A stretch of DNA of 64,000 nucleotides from Phycisphaeraceae bacterium (GTDB lineage: Bacteria > Planctomycetota > Phycisphaerae > Phycisphaerales > Phycisphaeraceae): assembly GCA_028277745.1 (NCBI GenBank), contig JANQFR010000076.1:19281-83280 (forward strand), in the 5' to 3' direction. Below the pieces are notes generated by a model, which was not told the origin of the DNA, made no database searches, and saw nothing but the letters and a program-made list of their open reading frames with translations. Below, in pieces: positions 41,628 through 50,891 of this stretch. The translations under genes and the position numbers were made by a program. Position 1 is the first letter of the stretch. Every line of letters begins with the position of its first letter.

Positions 41628-41876
41628 CTACGATTTCCTCTTGCCGCGCATCAGCGCGGCGCCGCTGATCGCGCCCAGGACGAACCCGATCGCGAGCGTA
41701 ACCATCAGCAGCACCACACGCGGCATGGTCACGGTGACGAAGAGGAAGCGGGTCTCCACCGCCGCGGTGTTCTGTGCGAAGATGATGATCAGCAGGATCA
41801 CGCCAATCACCGCGGCGCCGATCTTGAGCTTCGTGACGAGGGACGTGCCTTGCGGCGAGGGGGAGGCGTCGGTCAT
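41628..41876 (-). CDS. LapA-domain small membrane protein
   Basis: 82 residues with two hydrophobic helices, KIGAAVIGVILLIIIFAQNTAAVETRF and VLLMVTLAIGFVLGAISGAAL, and a basic tail. The phrase FAQNTAAVETRFLF is typical of DUF1049/LapA (PF06305), membrane proteins linked to lipopolysaccharide assembly in proteobacteria. With the LptD-like gene this is compatible with an outer membrane containing LPS, but the role here is unproven. Confidence 0.75.
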   Translation of the reverse strand: MTDASPSPQGTSLVTKLKIGAAVIGVILLIIIFAQNTAAVETRFLFVTVTMPRVVLLMVTLAIGFVLGAISGAALMRGKRKS

Positions 41877-42006
41877 GGAAGGGTTCCCAGGAGATGAACT
41901 GCGCGACAGGCGCCGCGGCGGATAAGTTTAAACTCCGACATGGACTAATAGTTACCATAGAACGGACACTGGAGGCAAGGTCGACTTTTACGTTCCCGGG
42001 GCCGCC

Positions 42007-42834
42007 ATGACGATACCGCTGGCAATCGTACTAATCCTCGTGTTCGTCTTGATCGCACTGACTTTGTATGAACGTGTTTGCGTTCGGCGGGCCGCAAGAG
42101 AAGCCGCGGACGAAACCGAGGGCCGCGAACGCAACCCGCCGCGGTACATCCCCGCCAACCCTAAAGACTTCACCTGGCTGGATCAGATTTTTTATGACCG
42201 CGCCGCCAACGAACTGAGCCGGCTTGGGTTCAGGTTCATCGCCGATATGGAGAACACCACCGAGTCGGCCTTGACCCCCTACCTTCGACGTTTCTCACGG
42301 GTCTTGCTTAACAAAGACGGAACGATCATCGCTTCGATCGTGATGATCGCGCCCCACCGCCGTGAGATGCCTTGGCGCCTGCGTTGGATCCCGGTCACCC
42401 CGGCTCGGTTAATCAACTTCTCGACAAAGACCGCAGACTCGATCCGCCTTGAGACGAACAACACACGAGGCGTCGCCGCCGAGTTGCCCGACCTTCCCGG
42501 CTGCGTGATGCAGATTTTCAACCCCGACACCCCGATCGACGTGCTGCTGCGGCATCATGAAAGCGCGATCGCCGAGATCCTGGAGGCGGAGCCTGACCTT
42601 CAGTTCCAACGTTTTCTGAGCTGGCGGGATGTGCAGGAAGAAGCTCAAAATGAGCACGAGTGGCTTAAGGCATGCGATGGATACAACCAGATTTCCCTGG
42701 CATCGACCGATTTTGTCGGGCGGAAAGACCCCGACCTCAAGGAAGCCTCGGGCTTGATCAAGCAAGCTTACAAGCGTGAAAGACACCGGCGCGCCCAGAT
42801 CCATCAAGCGATGAAACAAGGCCCGGGCCGCTGA
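42007..42834 (+). CDS. Single-pass membrane protein of unknown function
   Basis: 275 residues. One N-terminal helix (IPLAIVLILVFVLIALTLYE) then a cytoplasmic or periplasmic soluble domain with no recognised motif; the middle is beta-rich (LLNKDGTIIASIVMIAP, FSTKTADSIRLETNNTRG) and the end helical and basic. Codon composition is less GC-rich than the neighbours. It converges with thiG, four bases apart. Confidence 0.7.
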   Translation: MTIPLAIVLILVFVLIALTLYERVCVRRAAREAADETEGRERNPPRYIPANPKDFTWLDQIFYDRAANELSRLGFRFIADMENTTESALTPYLRRFSRVLLNKDGTIIASIVMIAPHRREMPWRLRWIPVTPARLINFSTKTADSIRLETNNTRGVAAELPDLPGCVMQIFNPDTPIDVLLRHHESAIAEILEAEPDLQFQRFLSWRDVQEEAQNEHEWLKACDGYNQISLASTDFVGRKDPDLKEASGLIKQAYKRERHRRAQIHQAMKQGPGR

Positions 42835-42838
42835 ATCT

Positions 42839-43684
42839 TCACTCCCCCGGGATGTAGCTGATGACCCCGGACCAGGGGGAGCTGGCGGCGGCGTAGAGCT
42901 TCTTGGGGATGCGGCCGGCGCGGTAGGCGAGGCGGCCGGCGTCGAGGGCGCAACGCATCGCGCGGGCCATCGCGACCGGGTCGTCGGCGTGGGCGACGCC
43001 GGTGTTGAGCAGGACGCCGTCGGCGCCGAGCTCCATCGCGGCGGTGACGTCCGACGCGGTGCCGACGCCCGCGTCGACGATCACCGGGTAGTCCGGGTCG
43101 TTCTGCTTGAGCAGCTCGAGGATGATCGTGATGTTGTTGGGGTTGAGCACGCCCTGGCCCGAGCCGATGGGCGAGCCGGCGGGCATGACCGAGGCGGCGC
43201 CGGCGTCCTTGATCTTGCACGCCATGACCGGGTCGTCGCTGGTGTAGCAGAGCACCTGAAAGCCGTCGGCGACGAGCTGGCGGGTCGCCTCGAGCGTGCC
43301 GACGGGGTCGGGCAGCAAGGTCTTCTTGTCGTGGAGGACCTCGAGCTTGACCCAGTCCTTGCCGGGGTTGTCGAGCTGGTCGAGCAGCTCCCGGCCGAGG
43401 CGGGCGACACGGATCGCGTCGTCGGCGGTGAAGCAGCCGGCGGTGTTGGGGAGGATGGTGTAGCGGTCGGTGTCGATGAAGTCGAGCAGGGACTCGCCCC
43501 GGTCGTTGTAGAGCCGTTCGCGCCGGACGGCGACGGTGATGGCGTCGGCGCCGGAGGCGTCGAGCGCGGCCTGCATGGTGGGGTGGTCCTTGTACTTGCC
43601 GGTGCCGACGATCAGCCGGCTCTTGAGCGTCCGGCCGCCGACGGCGAGGGCCGCGTCCTGAATGGGTTCGATGACCTGGGGCAT
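42839..43684 (-). CDS. thiG: Thiazole synthase
   Basis: 281 residues. [16 protein letters not shown] at the start with [15 protein letters not shown] and [22 protein letters not shown] following, then [17 protein letters not shown] and [29 protein letters not shown]: complete ThiG TIM barrel including the Schiff-base lysine region. Forms the thiazole ring of thiamine from DXP and ThiS-thiocarboxylate. AAGGA precedes the ATG. The sulfur carrier thiS lies 24 bases upstream. Confidence 0.96.
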   Translation of the reverse strand: MPQVIEPIQDAALAVGGRTLKSRLIVGTGKYKDHPTMQAALDASGADAITVAVRRERLYNDRGESLLDFIDTDRYTILPNTAGCFTADDAIRVARLGRELLDQLDNPGKDWVKLEVLHDKKTLLPDPVGTLEATRQLVADGFQVLCYTSDDPVMACKIKDAGAASVMPAGSPIGSGQGVLNPNNITIILELLKQNDPDYPVIVDAGVGTASDVTAAMELGADGVLLNTGVAHADDPVAMARAMRCALDAGRLAYRAGRIPKKLYAAASSPWSGVISYIPGE

Positions 43685-43708
43685 GGCGATGTCCTTCGTG
43701 TGTCTGGG

Positions 43709-43909
43709 CTACCCGCCGCCGACCAGGGTCACCACTTCGAGCACGTCGCCGTCGTGGAGCGGGGTCTGGTCGTGGGCTTTGCGGGGCACGACGTGGCGGT
43801 TGAGCTCGACGGCCACGGGCTGCTCGGCCAGGCCGAGCTGTTCGATCAGCTGGCGCACGGTGGCGGCGTCGGCGTCGTGGGGTTGGCCGTTGAGGGTCAG
43901 TTTCATCAT
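43709..43909 (-). CDS. thiS: Sulfur carrier protein ThiS
   Basis: 66 residues with ubiquitin fold pattern: [35 protein letters not shown] and the C-terminal [14 protein letters not shown]. The terminal Gly-Gly is thiocarboxylated and delivers sulfur to ThiG. It precedes thiG in the same operon. No TPP riboswitch is seen in its leader. Confidence 0.93.
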   Translation of the reverse strand: MMKLTLNGQPHDADAATVRQLIEQLGLAEQPVAVELNRHVVPRKAHDQTPLHDGDVLEVVTLVGGG

Positions 43910-43990
43910 GTCATCCTAGACGCTGGCCGGGGATTCGCAATCCCGGGACGAGTCCCTCCCGATTGGTTTTTCGTGATGGATGATGGAACC

Positions 43991-44146
43991 GCGGATGAAC
44001 GCGGATAAACGCCGATCTGAGAAGAGGCCTATGAGTTATCCGCCTGAATTTTACCAGCCACCCACATCCGGTCTCACGATCTTGAAGTTTATGTCAAAAC
44101 ATACGTTAAGTCATTTTATCTGCGTTGATCGGCGTTCATCCGCGGT
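43991..44146. repeat. Inverted pair of 10-base-period repeats
   Basis: Left arm, three units: GCGGATGAAC GCGGATAAAC GCCGATCTGA (43991-44020). The complement of the right arm (44117-44146) reads GCGGATGAAC GCCGATCAAC GCAGATAAAA. The arms flank an AT-richer 96-base stretch. The surrounding gap of about 300 bases (43910-44213) contains no gene; a short hairpin GGGATT/AATCCC near 43930-43945 lies before thiS. Confidence 0.6.
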
Positions 44147-44213
44147 TTCATCCCTGTCGTGAAACCATTCGTTGAAAGTTTGCCCAAACGGCGGGTCGGC
44201 CTATGATCGTGCG

Positions 44214-44780
44214 ATGCGCAAAGGCTTTTTAATCGTTGTGGCCGTCGCGGCGTTGCTGGCGGCCGGGTGCGGTGAAGAGCCCGCCGGGACCACGGACGGG
44301 GCGGAGACGGAGCTGCTGCCCCGGATCGACCTGGCGGGCATCGAGCGGCTGATCGCCGAAGCCGACGCCCAGGACAGGGTGCTGGTGATCGATTTCTGGG
44401 CGACGTGGTGTGTGCCGTGCGTCGAGATGTTTCCGGGTCTGCACGCGGGTCTGAAGGACCTTGGCGACCCGGTCCTGCCGGTGACGATCACGCTCGACGC
44501 CCCGGGCCGGCTTGAGGCGGCGGCGATCGCGTTTCTGAAGACCCATCACGCGATGAAGAACGCCTATCTGTTGGAGCCCGACAGCGACGCCCAGCTGGCG
44601 GTGATCGAAAAAATCGGCCCGAACTGGAACGATCTGGTGGTGCCCGCTATCTTCGTATTCGACCCCGACGGCCGTCTGGCCGGCGAGTTTCTCGGGGCGG
44701 CCGATCCCGACGAAGAGGTGCGCGACATCCTCGGTCGCGTCCGCGAATTGCTCAGCGACAACTCCCCGACCGAGGGCTAA
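44214..44780 (+). CDS. Thioredoxin-like lipoprotein (TlpA/DsbE type)
   Basis: 188 residues from ATG 44214. Lipoprotein signal MRKGFLIVVAVAALLAAGC|GEE. The thioredoxin fold follows with VIDFWATWCVPCVEMFPGL, the redox-active CxxC being CVPC, and cis-Pro in LVVPAIFVFDPDGRLAG. Periplasmic, membrane-anchored thiol-disulfide oxidoreductase, as in cytochrome c maturation or general reduction. No SD; TATGAT ends six bases before the ATG. A methyltransferase gene follows 18 bases later. Confidence 0.88.
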   Translation: MRKGFLIVVAVAALLAAGCGEEPAGTTDGAETELLPRIDLAGIERLIAEADAQDRVLVIDFWATWCVPCVEMFPGLHAGLKDLGDPVLPVTITLDAPGRLEAAAIAFLKTHHAMKNAYLLEPDSDAQLAVIEKIGPNWNDLVVPAIFVFDPDGRLAGEFLGAADPDEEVRDILGRVRELLSDNSPTEG

Positions 44781-44798
44781 GCCCGAGGATGTGTCTTT

Positions 44799-45518
44799 AT
44801 GCGAATGACTGAATCCGGCAACAGCCGCGTCTATGACCTGTGGGCCCGCGTTTACGACCGCACCTTCGGGCGGCTGGTTCACCGGCGTCAGATCATCGCC
44901 CTCAAGCAACTGCGGCTCAGCCCCGGCGACCGCGTGCTGGACATCGGCGTGGGCACCGGATTGAGCCTGCTGGAATACCCCGCGGACGTCCGGGTCGTCG
45001 GGCTCGACCTCTCTGAAGGGATGCTGCTCAAAGCGGCGGACAAGACGCGGCGCGAGGGGCTGGATCACTGCACGCTGGTCCGCGCCGACGCGATGCTGCC
45101 GCCGTTCGCCGACGCCAGCTTCGACCACATCATCATCAGCCACACGATCAGCGTGGTCAGCGACCCGGCCCGTCTGCTGGCGTGGGCCACCCGGCTGGTC
45201 AAGCCGGAGGGGCGGATCGTGGTGCTCAACCACTTCCGTTCGGGCAACCCCTTCATCGCGTGGTGGGAGGACCGGGTCAACCCGATCTGCACCCGGATCG
45301 GCTGGCGGAGCGACCTGTGCCTGGAGGAGTGCCTCGACGGCGTGGCGGTCGACGTGAGCTACCGTTTCAAGCTCAACACGATCGATTTCTGGCAGATCGT
45401 GGTGTTGCGTCACGCCGACGCCCCGCGTCACGCAGCGCCCCCGGCCGCCCAGCCGATGGACGAGCCGCTGCCGGCGCCGAGCCAGTCCAAGACGCGGCTG
45501 GCCGTGGACCTGCCGTGA
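44799..45518 (+). CDS. Class I methyltransferase, PmtA-like
   Basis: 239 residues. RVYDLWARVYDRTFGRLVHRRQ at the start is close to phosphatidylethanolamine N-methyltransferase PmtA; VLDIGVGTGLSLLEYP is the SAM motif, VVGLDLSEGMLL and RADAMLPPFADASFDHIIISHTISVVSD follow. A role in phosphatidylcholine formation is plausible, but this group also includes UbiE-like enzymes. Pro/Ala-rich C-terminal tail of about 30 residues. Confidence 0.82.
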   Translation: MRMTESGNSRVYDLWARVYDRTFGRLVHRRQIIALKQLRLSPGDRVLDIGVGTGLSLLEYPADVRVVGLDLSEGMLLKAADKTRREGLDHCTLVRADAMLPPFADASFDHIIISHTISVVSDPARLLAWATRLVKPEGRIVVLNHFRSGNPFIAWWEDRVNPICTRIGWRSDLCLEECLDGVAVDVSYRFKLNTIDFWQIVVLRHADAPRHAAPPAAQPMDEPLPAPSQSKTRLAVDLP

Positions 45519-45526
45519 ACATGGTT

Positions 45527-45540
45527 CCCGCACGTGCGGG
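45527..45540. repeat. Palindrome after the PmtA-like gene
   Basis: CCCGCACGTGCGGG, a perfect 14-base palindrome, followed at once by GGGGC-AGGCCC-GCCCC. No T-run; it may act as a weak terminator or belong to the palindrome families of this genome. Confidence 0.5.
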
Positions 45541-45652
45541 GCAGGCCCGCCCCTAAATCGATGCCGGTTGCGTCCGCCTTGCCGGGTTCCGCGTGGGGGT
45601 TTATAGTCGGCCCGTCTCATCAGGGACCGCCGATTTGCACCAGACCCACTTT

Positions 45653-48600
45653 ATGATGCGCTTGTTGCTGACCGCGTGGCTCGCCGCGCTGTGCGTGACC
45701 AGCGGCCGGGCCCAGGACGTGCCGCTTGACGCGTTTGTGTTCCGCACGCCGCCCAGCATCGACCAGGCGCTGGCCGAGCCGCTGCTGCGTGAAGACGCGG
45801 TGGTCAGCGCGGACCGGGCCACGGGCTGGACCGAGGGCGACGCCCGGTTCCTGCTGCTGGACGGCGGGTTCCGCTTTGAGATGGGGGTGTACGGGTTCCG
45901 CGGCACGCGGGCGGTGGTGCGGATCGACACCGAGCGCAAGCCCGGCCTGGAGATCCGGCACCTGGCGATCTATATCGAGAAGGCCGACGCGATCGGCGGC
46001 GGGGCGGTGTCCGGCGCCGCGCCGCGGCTGCTGGTGACCGCCGCGACCACCGGCCGGGTCCAGCTCAAGACGAACCTGCTCACCCCGGCCGACGCTCCGC
46101 CCGACGACGGGCTGGTCGTCGCGGCGGCGGCGCGGGTCGAGCGTTACCACGACGCGCTGGCGCGCGAAACCCTCTCGCCCCCGGCCCAGCCGCTGTTCGG
46201 CCCTGAGATCGAGGAGGCCCGGCAGGCCCAGCGTGAGCGGCTCGGCCAGGAGCGCTCCGCCGCGCGCATCCGCGACCTGCGTGAGACCCAGCGCGCCAGC
46301 GTCCCCCGGGGCCAGGCCGCCAAGCTCGCACGCGCCCAGGCGATTGTCGACCGCTTCAACCAGGAGCGTGAGGCCCAACGCCGCGCCGCGCTGCTGGACC
46401 TGGAGGAGGCCCAGGCGTTCCCCGACGAGTTCCCCGCCGACCAGCCGGTCTCGCTGACGCAGGTGCAGCGCGAGATGGGCCCGCTCGTCGGCACGGTGCT
46501 GCCCACCCGGGGCGTGGTGGGCTTCACCGCGGAGCGGATCGTCGGCGAGTCGCAGAACGGCGAGAGCGTGCTGATGCTCATCGGCGATGTGCGGGTGATC
46601 TATTACGGCGACCCGAACCGCCCGCCGATGAACCTGCAGGCCGAGCGGGTGGTGATCTTCCTCGACGGCGACTGGGCCGAAGCGGCCGCGGGCCGGCAGA
46701 CCCAGGCGTCGGCGGTGCGGGGCGTGTACCTCGAAGACAACGTGGTCGCCACCGACGGCCAGTTCAGCGTGCGCGCCCCGCGCATGTACTACGACCTGGT
46801 CGACAACCGCGCGGTGCTGCTCGAGGCGGTCCTTTACACCTTCGACGTCCAGCGCCAGATCCCGCTCTACCTGCGGGCCGAGATCATCCGGCAGACGTCG
46901 GCGACCAACTTCGAGGCCCAGAACGCGATCCTCACCAGCAGCGAGTTCGGCGAGCCGCACTTCGCCCTCGCCGCCGAGCGGGTCTACATCGACCAGATCG
47001 AGCTGCCCTCGGGCGAGACGACCGAGCAGTTCACCAGCTACGACAACACCTTCCGCGTCGGGCGGACGCCGGTGTTCTACTGGCCCACGCTGGCCGGGCG
47101 CAACACCGAGATCCCGCTCCGCTCCGTCGGCATCGGCAACAACAGCAACAGCGGCCCCCAGTTCACCACGCGATGGGACCTGTTCTCGCTCCTGGGCCGG
47201 AACCGCCCCGAGGGCGTCGACTTCACCGGCGATCTCGACTACCTCGGCGACCACCGTCTCGGCACGGGGCTCGACCTGGATTACAACCTGGATGACATGT
47301 TCGGCCGGTTCAACGGCTACCTCGTGCCGTTCGACGACGGCGAGGACGACCTCGGCGGCGGGCGGCGGAACATCAGCGACCGCGCCAACCCCGTGCGGGG
47401 CTCGACGCAGTGGCAGCACCGCCAGTTCCTCCGCTACGGAATCGAGCTCTCGCTCGAGGCCGCCTACGTCTCCGACCCCACGTTCCTGGAGGAGTTCTTC
47501 CCCGACGAGGCGACCGAGGCCCGCACGTACGAGACGTCGGCCTACCTGAAAAAACAGGAGGAAGAGTGGGCGGTGACCCTGCTGGGCACGACCAATCTCA
47601 ACAACTTCCTGCCTCAGACCACGACGCTGCAGACGCCCGGGTCGTTCACGGAGAAGGCGCCGGAACTGGCGTTCTTCGTCGAGGGCGGCAGCCTGTGGGA
47701 CGACCGGCTGACGTGGTTCAGCGAGAACTCGGTCGGCCGGCTCAAGCTCAAGTTCGGCAAGGACACGCCCGCGGAGCGGGGGTTCACCGAGGCGCAGTCG
47801 CAGGCGATCTTCGGGCAGTCGAGCACGGCGTCGTTCGAGTCGGTCGCCGAGGCCGCCGGCCTGCCGACCGACGGCGTGGTCCGCGCCGACACCCGTCAGG
47901 AGATCGCCGCGCCCCTCGCGCTGGGTGAGGTCGACGTCGTGCCCTACGCCGTCGGCCGCGTCACCGCGTACGACACCAACTTCGATGAATTCTCCGGCAA
48001 CGACGACCAGGTCCGCCTCTGGGGCCAGGCCGGCACCCGGGCCCACACCGAGTTCCACCGCGCTTATCCCGGCGTCAGCAGCGAACTGCTCAACCTCAAC
48101 GGCCTGCGCCACATCGTCGAGCCCTCGGCCAACGTCTATTACTCCTCCACCTCCCTCAACTCGTCCGACCTGCCCATCTTTGACCCCGAGGTCGAGGCCA
48201 TCAATCAGGGCTTCGGCGTGACCTTCGGCCTCCGCAACACCCTCCAGACCCGACGCGGCGGGCCCGGCGAGCAACGCACCGTCGACTGGCTGGTCGTCGA
48301 AACCAACTACACCATCGCCGAGGACGAGAACGACCCCGACAACCCCATCCCCCGCTTCTTCGACTACCGCCCCGAGTTTTCCACCGGCGGCGACCACTTC
48401 TACACCCAGGTCCTCTGGCTTGTCACCGATTCGCTGGGCGTCACCGCCGACCTCACCTACAGCCCCGATCTCGCGCAGGTCGTCCAGTGGCGCGTCAACG
48501 CCACCCTCCAGCACACCCCCCGCTTCGCGTCGTTCATCAATTACCAGGACATCAACGTCCTCGATCAGCGGCTGATCACCTACGGCCTCAGCTACCGCTT

Positions 48601-48811
48601 CACCACCAAGTACGCCGCCCGTGTCTCGCAACGCATCGACCTGTCCAACAACGAGTCGCGCACCATCAGCTTCGCCATCGAACGCAAGCTCCCCCGCTGG
48701 ACCCTGTCGGTCTTCGTTTCGTTCGACGACATCCGCGACGAGCAGACCTTCGGCATCCTCCTGCTACCCGACGGCATCTTCGGCAACGTCTCGACCCCGG
48801 TCTTCCGGTAA
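45653..48811 (+). CDS. lptD: LptD-like outer-membrane LPS assembly protein
   Basis: 1052 residues from the ATG pair giving MMRLLLTAWLAALCVTSGRAQ, a signal peptide. The N-terminal half has LptA/OstA-like beta-jellyroll segments (FTAERIVGESQNGESVLMLIGDVRVIYYGD, AERVVIFLDGDWAEA, LLEAVLYTFDVQRQIPLYLRAEIIRQ), and the C-terminal half the beta-barrel type sequence starting near RTPVFYWPTLAGRNTEIPLRSVGIG and ending TKYAARVSQRIDLSNNESRTISFAIERKLPRW. The combination fits LptD, which inserts LPS into the outer membrane. A Gln/Arg-rich coiled coil around residues 180-260 (EIEEARQAQRERLGQERSA) is unusual. Confidence 0.8.
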   Translation: MMRLLLTAWLAALCVTSGRAQDVPLDAFVFRTPPSIDQALAEPLLREDAVVSADRATGWTEGDARFLLLDGGFRFEMGVYGFRGTRAVVRIDTERKPGLEIRHLAIYIEKADAIGGGAVSGAAPRLLVTAATTGRVQLKTNLLTPADAPPDDGLVVAAAARVERYHDALARETLSPPAQPLFGPEIEEARQAQRERLGQERSAARIRDLRETQRASVPRGQAAKLARAQAIVDRFNQEREAQRRAALLDLEEAQAFPDEFPADQPVSLTQVQREMGPLVGTVLPTRGVVGFTAERIVGESQNGESVLMLIGDVRVIYYGDPNRPPMNLQAERVVIFLDGDWAEAAAGRQTQASAVRGVYLEDNVVATDGQFSVRAPRMYYDLVDNRAVLLEAVLYTFDVQRQIPLYLRAEIIRQTSATNFEAQNAILTSSEFGEPHFALAAERVYIDQIELPSGETTEQFTSYDNTFRVGRTPVFYWPTLAGRNTEIPLRSVGIGNNSNSGPQFTTRWDLFSLLGRNRPEGVDFTGDLDYLGDHRLGTGLDLDYNLDDMFGRFNGYLVPFDDGEDDLGGGRRNISDRANPVRGSTQWQHRQFLRYGIELSLEAAYVSDPTFLEEFFPDEATEARTYETSAYLKKQEEEWAVTLLGTTNLNNFLPQTTTLQTPGSFTEKAPELAFFVEGGSLWDDRLTWFSENSVGRLKLKFGKDTPAERGFTEAQSQAIFGQSSTASFESVAEAAGLPTDGVVRADTRQEIAAPLALGEVDVVPYAVGRVTAYDTNFDEFSGNDDQVRLWGQAGTRAHTEFHRAYPGVSSELLNLNGLRHIVEPSANVYYSSTSLNSSDLPIFDPEVEAINQGFGVTFGLRNTLQTRRGGPGEQRTVDWLVVETNYTIAEDENDPDNPIPRFFDYRPEFSTGGDHFYTQVLWLVTDSLGVTADLTYSPDLAQVVQWRVNATLQHTPRFASFINYQDINVLDQRLITYGLSYRFTTKYAARVSQRIDLSNNESRTISFAIERKLPRWTLSVFVSFDDIRDEQTFGILLLPDGIFGNVSTPVFR

Positions 48812-48826
48812 TGTTTTGGGTCATCC

Positions 48827-48856
48827 AAAGCCCGGGGACGGCCGTCCCCGGGCTTT
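48827..48856. terminator. Bidirectional terminator after lptD
   Basis: A perfect 30-base palindrome: AAAGCCCGGGGACGG and its complement, with A-tract before and T-tract after the stem on both strands. Lies in the convergent gap of lptD and the CPBP protease gene. Confidence 0.85.
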
Positions 48857-49715
48857 ACCCCGTCGGCATCGTCAGCAGGAGTGCGATATTCATCGCGTTG
48901 AACCCCGCGTGCGTCGTGACGCACGGCCAGAGGCTGCCCGTGCGTTCGTACAGCCAGCCCAGGATCAGCGACAGCACGAACAGCCCCGGCAGCGCCTGCC
49001 ACACCACCGTGCCGTGCACGACGGTGAAGATCAGCGACGTGACCAGGATCGCCGGCCACCGCAGCCGCCAGCCCGTGGCGGACACCAACCCGGTCTGCAG
49101 CAGGCCCCGATAAACCAATTCCTCCAGCACCGGCGCGATCACCACGGCGGAGAACAGCAGCAGGGCGGTCCCCGCCGCCGAGTCGGATTCCTGCAGCGTC
49201 TTGAGCAGGTCGTGCCCCACGCGGGGCGGCGGGTCGCCCGCCAGGGCGTAGCCGATCATCGCCGTCGCCAGCAGCACGCTCATCACCACCGGCAACGCCA
49301 CGAGCAGCCCCAGCACCCCCGCCCCCACCCCGCGCGGCGGCCAGAGGCCCAGCGTCCGCCAGCCGCGGTCCGCCCCCCACGCCCGCCACAGCAGCCACCC
49401 CACCGCCGGGCCCTGCCCCAGCGCCTGACCGACCACGACCAGCCCCATGTACTGCAGAGTGGTCCGCGTCAGCGGCACGCCCGATTCGTCCACCCCCACC
49501 CACCACAGCACCACCACATTCACCAGCAGCTTGCCCAGGATCATCAGCGCCAGGGCGACGACCAGGTCGCTCCCGGTCAGCCCGACGTCGCGCACGGGCG
49601 CGCCCCGCAGCGCGTCGGCCCGCAGCCGGCCGCGCCAGGCGCAGACCAGCAGCGCCGCCAGCCCCAGCGGCCAGATCAACGCCGCCGAGGTCCACATCTG
49701 ATGCAATGTCTCCAT
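48855..49715 (-). CDS. CPBP family intramembrane glutamic-type endopeptidase
   Basis: 286 residues from ATG 49715 with about seven to eight hydrophobic helices. The catalytic blocks are APVLEELVYRGLLQ (EExxxR), SLIFTVVHG and VTTHAGFNAMNIALL (HxxxN), as in the CPBP/Rce1/ABI family (PF02517). Bacterial members include bacteriocin self-immunity and peptide-processing proteases; substrate here unknown. No SD; TATACA ends eight bases before the ATG. The upstream frame extension is not credible. Confidence 0.87.
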   Translation of the reverse strand: METLHQMWTSAALIWPLGLAALLVCAWRGRLRADALRGAPVRDVGLTGSDLVVALALMILGKLLVNVVVLWWVGVDESGVPLTRTTLQYMGLVVVGQALGQGPAVGWLLWRAWGADRGWRTLGLWPPRGVGAGVLGLLVALPVVMSVLLATAMIGYALAGDPPPRVGHDLLKTLQESDSAAGTALLLFSAVVIAPVLEELVYRGLLQTGLVSATGWRLRWPAILVTSLIFTVVHGTVVWQALPGLFVLSLILGWLYERTGSLWPCVTTHAGFNAMNIALLLTMPTG

Positions 49716-49928
49716 CGCGGCAGTGTATACCTGAACGCGTCGGCGCGACGGCCGCCGCGGCTCGCGGCCCTCCCAACCGTCACAACCCCACCCGTCCGCG
49801 CGGCCCGCCCGATATCTGGCCAACTCGCCTTGACCGCCGCCCCCGCGATTAAGCCGTTTCGCCTTTCCGCCGAACTTACCCCCAGACGATCGCAGGGCCG
49901 CCGCCCCGGTCGCAGGGAACACCACCAC

Positions 49929-50801
49929 ATGGCTTCACGTGTGAAAAGCGACCTCGAGATCTACCTCAAGCAGATCGATGAGTGCAAGCTGCTGACCGCG
50001 GATGAGGAAAAAACGCTCTGCCGCGCCATCATCCAGGAGAACTGCCCCGCCTCACGCGACCGGATGATCCGCTCGAACCTGCGTCTCGTGGTCTCGATCG
50101 CCAAGCGGTACATGAACCGCGGTCTGTCGCTGCAGGACCTGATCGAAGAGGGTAACCTCGGCCTGTTGAAAGCCGTTGAGAACTTCGATCCGGAGGTCGG
50201 CGCCCGCTTCTCGACCTACGGCTCGTGGTGGATCAAGCAGGCGATCAAGCGGGCCCTGATCAACGCGGTCCAGCCGATCCACATCCCCGCGTACATGGTC
50301 GAGCTGATCAGCAAGTGGAAGAAGGCGTCGCGCGACCTTCAGGAGAAGCTCGGCCGGCAGCCGACGGTCCAGGAACTCGCCGAGGAGATGGACCTGCCCG
50401 CCAAGAAGGTCCGGATCATCCGCAAGGCGGTCCGCGCGGCGCAACGCCCGATGCAGGACGGCACGGGGGAGAAGGACGAGTCGCCCACCCTCAGCGAGAT
50501 GCTCGCCGACGAGCGCATGCCCACCCCCGACATGCAGGTGCTCCAGGACGACGACCTGGAGACCGTCGGCGCCCTGCTCGAAGCCATCGACGACCGCGAG
50601 GCCACAATCCTGCGGCTGCGTTTCGGCCTCGACGGCGACGAGCCGCTCACGCTCAAGGAGATCGGCAAGCATGTCGGGCTTACCCGCGAGCGGGTCCGTC
50701 AGATCGAGATCGAGGCGTTGCGGAAGCTGAACCAGCGGATGGAGAGCGACCGCCCCCTCGCCGCGGTCCGGGCGGTCCACCCCGACCGCCGCAGCGCGTG
50801 A
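49929..50801 (+). CDS. rpoD: Sigma-70 family RNA polymerase sigma factor, primary type
   Basis: 290 residues from ATG 49929 (MASRVKSDLEIYLKQIDECKLLT). Region 1.2, 2.1-2.4 (RDRMIRSNLRLVVSIAKRYMNRGLSLQDLIEEGNLGLLKAVENFDPEVGARFSTYGSWWIKQAIKRAL), region 3 (VQELAEEMDLPAKKVRIIRKAV) and 4.2 (LTLKEIGKHVGLTRERVRQIEIEALRKL) are complete. Region 1.1 is missing, so it is either a short housekeeping sigma or an RpoS-like group 2 factor. The reading frame is open for 436 codons upstream, an artefact of GC bias that covers the opposite-strand gene. Confidence 0.92.
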   Translation: MASRVKSDLEIYLKQIDECKLLTADEEKTLCRAIIQENCPASRDRMIRSNLRLVVSIAKRYMNRGLSLQDLIEEGNLGLLKAVENFDPEVGARFSTYGSWWIKQAIKRALINAVQPIHIPAYMVELISKWKKASRDLQEKLGRQPTVQELAEEMDLPAKKVRIIRKAVRAAQRPMQDGTGEKDESPTLSEMLADERMPTPDMQVLQDDDLETVGALLEAIDDREATILRLRFGLDGDEPLTLKEIGKHVGLTRERVRQIEIEALRKLNQRMESDRPLAAVRAVHPDRRSA

Positions 50802-50808
50802 ATGGTGT

Positions 50809-50861
50809 AAAGCCGCGGGCAATGCCCGCGGTCGGGCGCCCACGACGCTCCCCGCGGCTTT
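50809..50861. repeat. Palindromic repeat, family 2, copy 1 (degenerate)
   Basis: AAAGCCGCGGGCAATGCCCGCGG (50809-50831) with its own CCGCGGGC/GCCCGCGG hairpin, then a degraded inverted arm CCCCGCGGCTTT (50850-50861). Lies just after the sigma factor gene. Confidence 0.7.
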
Positions 50862-50891
50862 GCGGGCCGTCAGACGTTATCATCTGTTGTC

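Noticed and set aside
43910..44213. TPP riboswitch before thiS-thiG
   Set aside because: The conserved CUGAGA and GGG...ACC...GAUAA elements are not present on the minus strand; only repeats and a short hairpin were found.
45620..48631. 1003-codon open frame on the minus strand opposite lptD
   Set aside because: Low-complexity translation with no signal or domain; the plus frame has a signal peptide and LptD-type domains.
48621..49928. Upstream extension of the sigma factor frame by 436 codons
   Set aside because: His/Arg/Pro-rich translation that runs antisense through the CPBP gene; sigma homology begins at ATG 49929.
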